Shown piece by piece: positions 46,384-55,624 of a stretch of DNA of 64,000 bases. The DNA comes from CAWBAT01 sp046331665 (lineage in GTDB: Bacteria; Acidobacteriota; Terriglobia; Versatilivoradales; Versatilivoraceae): contig JAXLQK010000031.1 of assembly GCA_046331665.1 (NCBI GenBank), positions 9,453 to 73,452 on the forward strand. The letters are read 5' to 3'. Made by a program: the position numbers and the translations under genes. The notes beneath the pieces are model-generated. The model searched no databases and was not told the origin of the DNA. It was given only the letters and a program-made list of their open reading frames with translations. The stretch's first letter is position 1. Every line of letters starts with the position of its first letter.

Positions 46384-46980
46384 ATGAGCGACAAGCTTCC
46401 CGTGATCTATCTGGCCCGCCACGGGGAAACAGAATGGAGTCTATCTGGCCAGCACACAGGTCTGACGGATTTGCCCTTGACGGAACGAGGAGAACGGAAT
46501 GCGTTTCGTCTTGGGGAACGGCTGAAAGGAAAGGATTTCGCCAAAGTGCTGACCAGCCCCTTAAAACGGGCGGCCCGCACCTGCCAACTCGCGGGGTTCG
46601 GACTTGAGGCAGAAATGGATAGTGACCTGGTTGAGTGGAATTACGGCGATTATGAAGGCCGGCGAACCTCCGAGATCCAGGAAGCGCGCCCCAACTGGGA
46701 TCTGTTTCGCGACGGATGCCCGGGGGGCGAGAGCCCTGCACAGGTCAGTGCCAGGGCGGATCGTGTGGTGAGCCGCGTTCGGGCCATTGAAGGTGACGTG
46801 ATTCTCTTTTCGAGCGGCCACTTTCTTCGAGTGCTGGCCGCGCGATGGCTGGGGGTTGAATCTCAGGCGGGAAGATATTTTTTTCTGGGGACCGCCAGCC
46901 TTAGCGCCCTCGGCTACGAGCACCACTTGAGCCAGCCTGTGATCCAGTTATGGAACGATGACCGGCATGTGGGGAAGTGA
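46384..46980 (+). CDS. Histidine phosphatase family protein (phosphoglycerate-mutase-like)
   Basis: A 198-residue cytosolic phosphatase of the histidine-phosphatase clan. The catalytic RHG motif is in LARHGETEWSLSGQHTG, followed by TDLPLTERGERNAF; the second histidine is in FSSGHFLRVLAARWLG. The phosphohistidine intermediate forms on the first histidine. Substrates in this clan vary (2,3-bisphosphoglycerate, fructose bisphosphate, nucleotides), so only the class is called. AAGGAG precedes the ATG. Its neighbours are sugar-phosphate genes. Confidence 0.88.
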   Translation: MSDKLPVIYLARHGETEWSLSGQHTGLTDLPLTERGERNAFRLGERLKGKDFAKVLTSPLKRAARTCQLAGFGLEAEMDSDLVEWNYGDYEGRRTSEIQEARPNWDLFRDGCPGGESPAQVSARADRVVSRVRAIEGDVILFSSGHFLRVLAARWLGVESQAGRYFFLGTASLSALGYEHHLSQPVIQLWNDDRHVGK

Positions 46981-47076
46981 ACTTCACAAGAGGCAGTACC
47001 AGCACTTCCCGTATACTATGTTACACTCGCCAAATAGCTGTTCCCTGCAAGCTCTTGTGCAACCTGACCCCAATGC

Positions 47077-47187
47077 CGGGATACGAGCTACGAGATGCGG
47101 GATGCCAGATGCGAGAACCGTGATGCGAAATATCCTGTATCCTGCATCCCGAATCCCGTATCCCACATCACTTATCTCGCATCTTGA
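47077..47187. repeat. Degenerate short tandem repeats arranged as an inverted repeat
   Basis: The left arm (about 47078-47116) is built of GATGCGGGAT/GATACGAG-like units; the right arm (about 47134-47184) carries the complementary kind, with ATCCCGAATCCCGTATCCC and ATCTCGCATC. The two arms can pair imperfectly around a short centre. It lies between the histidine phosphatase and pgm genes. Confidence 0.55.
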
Positions 47188-47207
47188 CTATCCAAAGGAA
47201 CTGAACC

Positions 47208-48872
47208 ATGGCGCTTTCTCCCTTGGCCGGCCAACCGGCTCCCAAAGAAATGTTGGTGGATCTGGCCAGGCTCGAACGGCAGTATTATGAACGTCGGCCC
47301 GAGCCGGGGAACGCCAACCAGGAAGTCAGCTTTGGAACGAGTGGACATCGCGGAACGCCATCGCAAGGCACCTTCACTGAAGCGCATATCCTTGCCATCA
47401 CCCAGGCCATTTGTGACCATCGTCGCGAAGTAGGAATTGACGGACCCCTTTACATGGGCAAAGACACCCATGCCCTTTCCAGCCCTGCTCAACGTTCAGC
47501 TCTGGAAGTCCTGGCGGGCAACCGTATTGAGACGATCATCCAGCAGGAAGACGGCGTGACGCCAACGCCGGTCATCTCCCGTGCCATTCTGATTTACAAC
47601 CACGGACGGAAGAACCACCTGGCCGACGGGATCGTCATCACACCGTCTCACAATCCTCCGGAAGACGGGGGATTCAAGTACAACCCTCCGAATGGTGGTC
47701 CCGCGGACACCGTTGTGACGCAATGGATACAGGCCCGAGCGAATGCCCTATTGCGGTTGGGAAATACCGGCGTTCAACGGATGTCTTTCGCCACAGCTCT
47801 CAAGGCTGCTACGACGCACCCGGAAGACCTGGTCCTTCCCTACGTCAAGGATTTGAAACAAGTCATTGACATGGAGGCGATACGGTCGGCAGGTCTGCAG
47901 CTGGGGGCGGATCCGCTGGGTGGAGCCTCAGTGCATTATTGGGAACCCATCAATACCCTCTACCATTTGGACGTTGAGGTCTTAAACCCGAGAATTGATC
48001 CTACCTTCTCGTTCATGACCGTGGATCACGATGGCAAAATACGCATGGATTGTTCCAGCCCGTATGCCATGGCTGGACTTGTCGGTCTCAAGGATCGCTA
48101 CCGTCTGGCATTTGCCAACGACCCGGACTCCGACCGCCATGGCATTGTTACGCCTGCGGCAGGTTTGATGAACCCGAACCATTATCTGGCTATGGCCATC
48201 AAATACCTCCTGACCCACCGTCCGCAGTGGCCCTCTCAAGCCGTTGTGGGAAAGACACTGGTCAGCAGCGGAATGATCGATCGTGTCGTGAGTAAATTGG
48301 GCAGGAGACTTTCTGAGGTGCCAGTGGGCTTCAAATGGTTCACCCCTGGGCTCTATGATGGGTCTTGTTGTTTTGGAGGAGAGGAAAGCGCCGGGGCAAG
48401 TTTCTTGCGTCGTGACGGGCGCGTCTGGACGACGGACAAAGACGGCATCATTATGGATCTGCTGGCCGCCGAAATCACCGCCGTCACGGGCAAGGATCCC
48501 GGTGAACATTTCCAGGAATTGACGAAAGAGTTTGGCGTCCCTTATTACACCCGGGTGGATGCCGTGGCCACGCCGGAGCAAAAGGAGAAGTTGGCCGGAT
48601 TGTCACCCGAATCAGTCGAGGAAGCCGAACTGGCTGGCGAACCGATCTTGGCCAAATTGACCCGGGCTCCAGGAAATGATGCACCCTTCGGAGGATTGAA
48701 GGTGGTGGCTTTCCATGGCTGGTTCGCGGCCCGACCGTCGGGTACGGAAAACATCTATAAGATTTATGCCGAAAGTTTCAAAAGTCAGACGCATTTGGAT
48801 GCGATTTTAAATGAGGCCCAGGTAATTGTGAATCATGCCTTACTCAGCTCTAAGGGGCATGCCGGGGAGTGA
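47208..48872 (+). CDS. pgm: Phosphoglucomutase, alpha-D-glucose type
   Basis: A 554-residue enzyme that interconverts glucose 1-phosphate and glucose 6-phosphate. FGTSGHRG near residue 43, the phosphoserine loop ITPSHNPPEDGGFKYNPPNG (residues about 145-164), the metal loop DPDSDRHG, the sugar loop GEESAGASFLRRDG and the phosphate loop RPSGTENIYKIYAES are all present, so all five active-site elements are intact. Length matches E. coli Pgm. AAGGAA lies before the ATG. It is followed after 87 bases by pgi; the two connect storage polysaccharide with glycolysis and the pentose phosphate route. Confidence 0.96.
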   Translation: MALSPLAGQPAPKEMLVDLARLERQYYERRPEPGNANQEVSFGTSGHRGTPSQGTFTEAHILAITQAICDHRREVGIDGPLYMGKDTHALSSPAQRSALEVLAGNRIETIIQQEDGVTPTPVISRAILIYNHGRKNHLADGIVITPSHNPPEDGGFKYNPPNGGPADTVVTQWIQARANALLRLGNTGVQRMSFATALKAATTHPEDLVLPYVKDLKQVIDMEAIRSAGLQLGADPLGGASVHYWEPINTLYHLDVEVLNPRIDPTFSFMTVDHDGKIRMDCSSPYAMAGLVGLKDRYRLAFANDPDSDRHGIVTPAAGLMNPNHYLAMAIKYLLTHRPQWPSQAVVGKTLVSSGMIDRVVSKLGRRLSEVPVGFKWFTPGLYDGSCCFGGEESAGASFLRRDGRVWTTDKDGIIMDLLAAEITAVTGKDPGEHFQELTKEFGVPYYTRVDAVATPEQKEKLAGLSPESVEEAELAGEPILAKLTRAPGNDAPFGGLKVVAFHGWFAARPSGTENIYKIYAESFKSQTHLDAILNEAQVIVNHALLSSKGHAGE

Positions 48873-48959
48873 CCGGGAAGACTTGCGAGGAAATTCTCGA
48901 CGAGATCGGAATGAATTTTTGCTGAGGTCCCCCATGGAGACTAACCTAAGGAGAAGAAA

Positions 48960-50604
48960 ATGAAGACCGGCCCCGCGCCACTGACTCGACGTCCCGCTTG
49001 GAGTGCCCTGGCACAGCACTATGAAAGGGTCAAAGAGCTTCATCTCCGAAACCTCTTTGCGGAAGATGCACGCCGCGGCGAGCGCATGACGATTGAAGGT
49101 GCTGGAATCATGCTCGATTATTCGAAGAACCGTGTCACCGATGAAACCCTCAAACTCCTTCAGCAACTCGCCAAAGAGTCCGGTTTGCCTGCTAGGATCG
49201 ATGCCATGTTCCGGGGTGAGAAAATTAATGTTACGGAGAAGCGTGCGGTGTTGCATGTGGCTCTTCGTGCCCCGAAAGAATCCTCGATCATGGTTGATGG
49301 CAGAAATGTGGTTCCCCAAGTGCACGCAGTTCTGGACAAGATGGCTGACTTTTGCCTGAGAGTTCGAAGCGGTGTCTGGAAAGGGCATAGTGGGAAGCGA
49401 ATCCGCAATGTGATCAATATTGGGATTGGTGGGTCCGACCTTGGACCCGTCATGGCGTACGAAGCCCTTCGCTATTACAGCGAGCGGTCCATGACGTTTC
49501 GTTTCGTTTCGAATGTTGACAGCACTGATTTTGTAGAGGCAACCCGCGACTTGGATCCCGCCGAGACACTGTTTATCGTCTCGTCGAAGACGTTTACGAC
49601 CCTGGAAACCATGACGAATGCTCAAAGCGCACGAGATTGGTTGGTCAGGGGATTCGGCGGAGATGCCAAAGCAGTGGCCAAACATTTTGTTGCCGTTTCC
49701 ACCAACGCTTCAAAGGTGTCGGAGTTCGGGATCGACACGGCCAATATGTTTGGATTCTGGGACTGGGTCGGCGGTCGCTATTCCATGGACTCCGCGATTG
49801 GACTTTCAACGATGCTGGCCATCGGCCCCGATCATTTCCGATCCCTATTGGCAGGGTTTCATCTAATGGATGAGCATTTCCGCACAGCGCCTCTGGAACG
49901 CAATCTGCCAGTCTTGATGGGACTTCTGGCCATTTGGTATAACGACTTCTTCCAAGCGGAAACAGTGGCCGTATTGCCCTACGAGCAATACTTGAAGCGC
50001 TTTCCAGCTTATTTGCAGCAGATTGACCATGGAAAGCAACGGAAAGCATGTCACCCAGGATGGGGATCCCGTCTCCTATCCAACGGGCCCCATCTACTGG
50101 GGGGAGCCAGGCACGAACGGCCAGCACTCGTTCTATCAGTTGATCCACCAGGGCACGCGGCTCATTCCCTGTGACTTTATGGCCTTTGATCAAAGTTTAA
50201 ATCCACTCGGCCGTCACCACGAAATGCTTCTTGCCAATGTCTTTGCTCAAGCCGAGGCACTGGCTTTCGGCAAGACTCCCGAAGAAGTGAGAGCGGAAGG
50301 GACGCCCGATTGGCTTGTGCCGCACCGGGTCTTTGAAGGGAATCGCCCCTCCAATATGATTCTTGCCAGTCGGCTCACGCCGGAGGAACTGGGAAAATTA
50401 GTGGCACTCTATGAGCACAGTGTCTTCACGCAAGGAGTGATTTGGGACGTGGACTCATTCGACCAGTGGGGGGTGGAACTCGGTAAGGTGTTGGCGTTGC
50501 GCATCATGCCTGAACTTGAAAACTCGGCTGAGCCGGCTCTGAGCCATGACAGCTCAACCAATAACCTGATTCGCCGTTACCGGAAATTGAAGAAAATAAG
50601 GTGA
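48960..50604 (+). pseudogene. pgi: Glucose-6-phosphate isomerase gene with one apparent frameshift
   Basis: Two frames together give a complete isomerase of about 547 residues, which interconverts glucose 6-phosphate and fructose 6-phosphate. The first (48960 to about 50021) has NVINIGIGGSDLGPVMAYEA, SKTFTTLETMTNA and FWDWVGGRYSMDSAIGLS. After YLQQ the sequence continues one base over as LTMESNGKHV, GPIYWGEPGTNGQHSFYQLI and PCDFMAFDQ. An extra A at about 50022 explains the shift. Everything else is intact, including GTNGQHSF. Either an error or a very young null mutation. GGAG precedes the ATG. Confidence 0.9.
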
Positions 50605-50764
50605 GCCTATTTTGCCCAAGGAATGCCCGTCACGGGCGTGGTTACCAGGATCGATGGCCATCGATGCCAAACTTGTTCCGATGCCCGGGCGATGATTTGA
50701 ATCTGAATAGTTGAAGGTCCTGAGTCATTCAAACAAACAAGGGGAGCCAAACGAGGAGTTCTTT

Positions 50765-51781
50765 ATGCGAATCGCGATGATTGGTCTGGGGAGGATGGGA
50801 GCCAACATGGTGCGACGGCTGCTCAAAGGCGGTCACCAGTGTGTCGTCTTTGATCGGTCGGCGCAAGCCGTACAGGAGTTGGAAAAAGAAAAGGCGGTTG
50901 GTGCGTCGTCGCTGATGGATCTGGTGAGAAAACTCGAGAAACCCAGAGCCTTCTGGTTGATGGTTCCTGCGGCCGTCGTAGATTCAACCATTGCGGAGCT
51001 TCTCCCTCATCTGGAGCCTGGAGACATCCTGATTGATGGGGGAAACTCTTATTACGTCGACGATCTCCGGCGGGCCAAAGAACTCACCACCAAACAGATT
51101 CATTATGTGGATGTGGGGACGAGTGGAGGAGTCTGGGGATTGGAACGCGGTTACTGCATGATGATCGGAGGCGAAACTTCCGTGGTCCAGCTCCTGGATC
51201 CGATTTTTGATACCCTGGCGCCGGGTCGGGGGGACGTCCCCCGCACTCCCGGACGCGAAAATCTCGGTGGTACGGCGGAAAAGGGATATTTGCATTGCGG
51301 GTCGAACGGGGCCGGGCATTTCGTGAAGATGGTTCACAATGGGATCGAGTACGGCATCATGGCAGCCTATGCCGAAGGATTGGGCGTGTTGCACGATGCC
51401 AACATTGGCAAGCAGGAACACGCCATGGATGCCGAGACAACTCCCTTGCGGGATCCTGAACACTATCAATACGATTTCAATCTGCGGGACATTGCGGAAC
51501 TCTGGCGGCGGGGAAGCGTCATTGCCTCCTGGCTGTTGGATCTCACCGCAAACGCTTTGGTCAAAGATTCTTCCCTGACGGAATTTGCCGGGCGTGTCTC
51601 GGACTCAGGGGAGGGAAGATGGACAATCAAAGCGGCTATCGACGAGGCAGTGCCGGTGCCAGTGCTTTCGGCAGCGCTCTATCAGCGCTTTAGCTCTCGA
51701 GGTGAGTCTGACTATCAGGACAAACTCCTTTCAGCCATGCGCTTCCAATTTGGCGGGCATCTGGAAAAATCGGCCGGCTAG
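50765..51781 (+). CDS. gnd: 6-phosphogluconate dehydrogenase (decarboxylating), short GntZ type
   Basis: About 338 residues. It converts 6-phosphogluconate to ribulose 5-phosphate and CO2 with reduction of a nicotinamide cofactor. GLGRMGANMVRRLLKGG is the nucleotide-binding loop; DGGNSYYVDDLRRAKEL, VGTSGGVWGLERGYCMMIGG and HCGSNGAGHFVKMVHNGIEY carry substrate and catalytic residues. The length is that of the GntZ/short group, which often prefers NAD+; cofactor preference is not settled here. The start at 50765 has GAGGAG before it; the frame is open 18 codons further upstream but not coding-like. Confidence 0.94.
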   Translation: MRIAMIGLGRMGANMVRRLLKGGHQCVVFDRSAQAVQELEKEKAVGASSLMDLVRKLEKPRAFWLMVPAAVVDSTIAELLPHLEPGDILIDGGNSYYVDDLRRAKELTTKQIHYVDVGTSGGVWGLERGYCMMIGGETSVVQLLDPIFDTLAPGRGDVPRTPGRENLGGTAEKGYLHCGSNGAGHFVKMVHNGIEYGIMAAYAEGLGVLHDANIGKQEHAMDAETTPLRDPEHYQYDFNLRDIAELWRRGSVIASWLLDLTANALVKDSSLTEFAGRVSDSGEGRWTIKAAIDEAVPVPVLSAALYQRFSSRGESDYQDKLLSAMRFQFGGHLEKSAG

Positions 51782-51800
51782 TGACCGGGGATCTCAAACC

Positions 51801-53183
51801 ATGACCATGGATACCTCTCATTCTGATGCTCTCGTGTTCTTTGGAGCCACAGGGGATCTGGCTTACAAGAAAATCTTCCCGTCGCTTCAGGCAATGCTGA
51901 AACGCGGTCATCTCAACGTCCCGGTCATCGGCGTGGCCAAGGCGGGCTGGAGCCTGGACCAACTAAAGGCTCGTGCCAAAGACAGTCTCGAAAAACATGG
52001 TGGTCTCGATCCTGCCGCCTTCGAGAAGCTTTGCAGTTTATTGGGATATGTCGATGGCGACTATCAGGATCCAGCTACTTTTCTAGCCCTTCGCCGAAAA
52101 CTCGGGGCCGCGGAGCGTCCAGCGCATTACCTTGCCATACCTCCGGTTCTGTTTGGCGTCGTGGTGGAACAGTTGCACAAGTCCGACTGCGCCAAAGGAG
52201 GCCGCGTCATTGTCGAAAAGCCATTCGGGACGGACTTGGCTTCGGCTCAAAAGCTGAATCAGATTCTGCTCGGAACGTTCAACGAGAAATCCATTTTCCG
52301 CATTGACCACTATTTGGGAAAACGGCCAGTCCATCATATGTTGTTCTTCCGCTTTGCCAATTCCTTATTTGAACCGTTTTGGAATCGCCACCATGTCGAG
52401 AGCGTGCAGATTACCATGGCGGAAGATTTTGGGGTTCAAGGCAGGGGAGCCTTTTATGATCAGACCGGGACGATTCGGGACGTGATTCAGAATCACCTTT
52501 TTCAAGTTCTCGTCAACCTGGCGATGGAGCCCCCGGTCAGAACCGACAGCGAATCGATTCGAGACGAAAAAGTAAAAGTGCTGCGAGCGATTCCTCCCTT
52601 GGAAGCCTCGAACCTGGTTCGCGGTCAGTTCTTGGGATATCTAAAGGAAGGCGGGGTCTCACCGGATTCCAAAATAGAGACTTTTGCGGCGTTGCGACTG
52701 GAAATCGATTCCTGGCGATGGAGAGGCGTCCCGTTCTATATCCGGGCCGGAAAATGTTTGCCCGTGACCTGTACGGAAATTCTTGTCCGGTTGCGCCAGC
52801 CTCCCACGATGTATCAGGGGTTTGACTTGGCACCGAACTATTGCCGATTCCGAATCAATCCAGATATTACCTTTGCGCTCGGATTTAATGCCATCGCGCC
52901 GGGATCGGAAACGAGCTGCCAGCCCACCGAAATTTTGGGGACCAACCATCCCGACAGCGGTGATATGGATGCCTATGAACGAGTCCTGGGCGACGCTATG
53001 GCTGGAGATGCCACTTTGTTCGCCCGTGAAGATTACGTGGAAGAAGCCTGGCGCATCGTCGATCCGGTACTCAAAGCCTCTACACCCGTCTACTCCTATG
53101 ATCAAAATACCTGGGGACCCGGTGAAGTTGACCCATTGGTCTCGCCTCCGGGGGGATGGGACAATCCGGTCGTAAATAACTGA
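51801..53183 (+). CDS. zwf: Glucose-6-phosphate 1-dehydrogenase
   Basis: About 460 residues, catalysing the first oxidation of the pentose phosphate route: glucose 6-phosphate to 6-phosphogluconolactone. GATGDLAYKKIFPSLQ binds the cofactor; RIDHYLGKRPVHHM contains the substrate-binding IDHYLGK. The next conserved run ENGxxWEPF is here FANSLFEPFWNRHH. The start at 51801 is chosen because residues before it are not family-like; the gene follows gnd by 19 bases, so the two are cotranscribed. All catalytic residues seem kept. Confidence 0.95.
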   Translation: MTMDTSHSDALVFFGATGDLAYKKIFPSLQAMLKRGHLNVPVIGVAKAGWSLDQLKARAKDSLEKHGGLDPAAFEKLCSLLGYVDGDYQDPATFLALRRKLGAAERPAHYLAIPPVLFGVVVEQLHKSDCAKGGRVIVEKPFGTDLASAQKLNQILLGTFNEKSIFRIDHYLGKRPVHHMLFFRFANSLFEPFWNRHHVESVQITMAEDFGVQGRGAFYDQTGTIRDVIQNHLFQVLVNLAMEPPVRTDSESIRDEKVKVLRAIPPLEASNLVRGQFLGYLKEGGVSPDSKIETFAALRLEIDSWRWRGVPFYIRAGKCLPVTCTEILVRLRQPPTMYQGFDLAPNYCRFRINPDITFALGFNAIAPGSETSCQPTEILGTNHPDSGDMDAYERVLGDAMAGDATLFAREDYVEEAWRIVDPVLKASTPVYSYDQNTWGPGEVDPLVSPPGGWDNPVVNN

Positions 53184-53509
53184 ATCAAATCCCTGTCTGT
53201 CATTCATAATCACGAATTCCGAAGCTGGTTTGGCATTATCTGGCGGAGTGGCCGTGGGACGGGCTGTCCCACGCGCCCGGTCTGCCTGAGCCGAAATTTT
53301 TCTGAACATTTTTAGACTCATTCCTTTGTTTGCAAGCCTCACCTAAATCAGAAGATGCAGCGAATTCCCAATCCCCCAAGTTTGGAATTCGGGATAATTG
53401 TTACGTTGACGGAGAAAAAGGTGCCTGTCCTGAGTATTTGAATAATTGGACCAGGGTGAATAGAATCGGATCAAGAAGAGGACAACAACAAACCGGCCTC
53501 CAGCGCTTG
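53184..53509. other. Intergenic region, 326 bases, no gene found
   Basis: Sequence after zwf up to the truncated RAYT copy. No gene or RNA is seen; the start of the RAYT remnant is gradual, so some of this may be heavily decayed element sequence. Confidence 0.35.
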
Positions 53510-53690
53510 GAGAGGGAGGGATGGAACTGAAGGAGTGGGGATCGTGTGTGGGGATAGACTAAGGGGCGGTGAGCGCGGCACTGCGACGATTCGAGCAACG
53601 GCTCCACGAAGACAAGGCTTTGGCCCGATGGCTTCGACAAGCCGAATCTCTTTTATCTAATGTTGAGATCTGACCCTAGTTTTTCTGGAC
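53510..53690 (+). mobile_element. Truncated RAYT element, 3' end only
   Basis: The stretch matches 55230-55370 of the intact element closely, including GCACTGCGACGATTCGAG, GGCTCCACGAAGACAAGG and GCCGAATCTCTTTTATCTAA. Only the end of the transposase gene and the right end of the element remain. It is followed by a twice-repeated 16-base unit GACCCTAGTTTTTCTG (about 53673-53704). The sequence TAATGTTGAGATCTGACCC is the inverted partner of the left end of the intact copy at 54262-54290. Confidence 0.8.
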
Positions 53691-53735
53691 CCTAGTTTTT
53701 CTGTACGACGGTGGATTCTATTCTTTGGGGCAATT

Positions 53736-54224
53736 ATGGTAGTGGCTGGGTTCAATGCCACAGCGATTGCTGAAGCCGAAGAACCATTGAAGACAACGGT
53801 TTGCGAGTTGCTCGCAAAACCCGAACAGTTCAGTGGGAAGCTCGTTGTCTTTCAGGCTGATCTAATCAATCCGCGGCGTATAGCTTTGAAGGATGGGGGG
53901 TGTGAACGGGTCCTTCTGACGTTTCCGAACGATCCCGACACGAAACCCAAGGCGAAGTTCAAACTCGTTAAGGATGAGAGCTACAAGAAGCTTATGTCCT
54001 CGATGGGGGTGCTTGTTCCAATGCCGCCCAATAAACCTGGCAGGATCACCGCGAAGTTCGAGGGTCGTTTCGATTCAGTATTCATTGTCCGCAACGGTCA
54101 GAAGGTGCAGAGGAACCCGCGTTCACTTCGGCTGGCTGCCGATGAGGTGAGGTTAGTTTTGCGGAGGGTCTCGGACGTGCGGGTGGAGGAACCGACGCCG
54201 ATTTCCGGGGCGGTGAATCGGTAG
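53736..54224 (+). CDS. Small probably secreted protein, function unknown
   Basis: A 162-residue protein whose beginning (VVAGFNATAIAEAEEP) resembles a poor or truncated signal peptide; the true start may have been altered by the upstream insertion. The next part, TTVCELLAKPEQFSGKLVVF, is a pattern I have seen in secreted acidobacterial proteins, where a strand-rich domain follows. No catalytic motif is visible. It lies exactly between the remnant RAYT copy and the intact one, bracketed by their inverted end sequences. Confidence 0.55.
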   Translation: MVVAGFNATAIAEAEEPLKTTVCELLAKPEQFSGKLVVFQADLINPRRIALKDGGCERVLLTFPNDPDTKPKAKFKLVKDESYKKLMSSMGVLVPMPPNKPGRITAKFEGRFDSVFIVRNGQKVQRNPRSLRLAADEVRLVLRRVSDVRVEEPTPISGAVNR

Positions 54225-54235
54225 ATTCGGGGACG

Positions 54236-55393
54236 CAAACCCTATCCGTAGGAAAAATGGGAGTAGGAAAAATGGGGTCAGATCTTAACATTAGATTTAA
54301 CTTTACATGGTGGGGGCCGTGAGATAGGGTAAAGAATATGGCAAGACCGTTGCGAATCAGCCGACCAGGGATATGGTATCACGTCACCGTACGAGGCAAT
54401 GAGCGCCGGGCAATCTACCGGGACGAGACGGACCGGCAGAAGTTCCTGGGCTTGCTCGAACCCTGGGTGGAACGCTATCGACTGCGCCTGCACGCCTACG
54501 TGCTGATGGAGAATCACTATCATCTCTTGGTGGAGACCCGGGAGGCCAATTTGAGTCGAGCCATGCAATGGCTCAACCTGAGCTACAGCCAATGGTATAA
54601 CCGGCGACACCAACGGGTAGGACACCTGTTCCAGGGACGCTTTGGAGGGATTGTGGTGGAGGAGGAGCGGTGGGGATTGGAGTTAAGCCGGTACCTTCAT
54701 TTGAATCCGGTAAGACGGCAGAGGTTCGGGCTGGAGAAGCGAAGAAGGCAGCAAAACCGGAGGGGCGCGGGCCGGGCGATGGCGAGTCGAAGCTGGGGAG
54801 AACGGGTCAAAGCGCTGCGAGCCTACCGCTGGAGTTCCTATCGGGCGTATGTGGGAGAGGAAGCGTTACCGGAGTGGCTGGTCAGTGACGAACTGCTGAG
54901 CCGGATGGGGGGAAGGCGAGCAGGGTGGAAGAAGGCGTATCAGCGGAGTGTGGAAGAGGAACTGCGGGAAGGGATCGCGGTGCCTTGGGAGGAATTGAAG
55001 GGACAGGTGATACTGGGGGATGAGGAGTTTGTCAAAGACATCAAGGCGGAAATCGAAGGCGACGGGAGGGAGCAACCGAGTTTGCGGCAGTTGGAAAAGA
55101 GACCGTCGTGGGAGAAGATTGTCAAGGTAGTAGAACAATTGAAGAAGGAGGGTTGGGAGCGGTTCCAGGATCGGCGGGGAGATTGGGGACGGGATCTGGG
55201 GTTGTACCTGGGTCGGCAACAGGGAGGGATGGGACTGAAGGAGTTGGGATCGTGTGTGGGGATTGACTACGTGGCGGTGAGTGCGGCACTGCGACGATTC
55301 GAGCGACGGCTCCACGAAGACAAGGCTTTGGCCCGAAGGCTGCGACAAGCCGAATCTCTTTTATCTAATGTTGAGACCCTATCCCAATTTTAA
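54236..55393 (+). mobile_element. REP-associated tyrosine transposase (RAYT) element, apparently intact
   Basis: The element has a left end with GGGGTCAGATCTTAACATTA at about 54268-54288, preceded by a duplicated AGTAGGAAAAATGGG unit, and a right end TCTAATGTTGAGACCCTA at about 55365-55382, which is roughly the reverse complement. The right end overlaps the last codons of the transposase gene. Such ends are typical of IS200-like/RAYT elements, which are cut by the Y1 transposase. It sits between zwf and pgl, with a truncated sister copy upstream. Confidence 0.75.
54338..55393 (+). CDS. REP-associated tyrosine transposase (IS200-like, HUH family)
   Basis: A 351-residue Y1 transposase. The N-terminal domain begins MARPLRISRPGIWYHVTVRG and holds HAYVLMENHYHLLVE with the HUH metal-binding pair (HYH), and LNLSYSQWYNRRHQRVGHLF with the catalytic tyrosine. 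The C-terminal region (from about residue 195) is longer than in simple IS200 enzymes and ends in a helix-turn-helix-like segment (GMGLKELGSCVGIDYVAVS), a feature of RAYTs with a DnaA/HTH-like tail. No frameshift is seen, so it may be active. Confidence 0.88.
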   Translation: MARPLRISRPGIWYHVTVRGNERRAIYRDETDRQKFLGLLEPWVERYRLRLHAYVLMENHYHLLVETREANLSRAMQWLNLSYSQWYNRRHQRVGHLFQGRFGGIVVEEERWGLELSRYLHLNPVRRQRFGLEKRRRQQNRRGAGRAMASRSWGERVKALRAYRWSSYRAYVGEEALPEWLVSDELLSRMGGRRAGWKKAYQRSVEEELREGIAVPWEELKGQVILGDEEFVKDIKAEIEGDGREQPSLRQLEKRPSWEKIVKVVEQLKKEGWERFQDRRGDWGRDLGLYLGRQQGGMGLKELGSCVGIDYVAVSAALRRFERRLHEDKALARRLRQAESLLSNVETLSQF

Positions 55394-55624
55394 CCGAGAT
55401 GGCAAGGGAAGGAATTCTTGCCTGCTTATCCACCCCATCTCCTCCCGCCGGTCGAATCGAGATATCCCAATTCCGATGTTGAAAATATAATCAAATAGGG
55501 GACAAAGTCTCAATGGCCGCACCCTCTATTAGCTCGTGAACAAATGCATTTGTATGATAAGATGAGCTTTGACATGTCTGACACTGGGTACTGACTCTTA
55601 AATTTTATAGGAGGAAGAGAAGAG

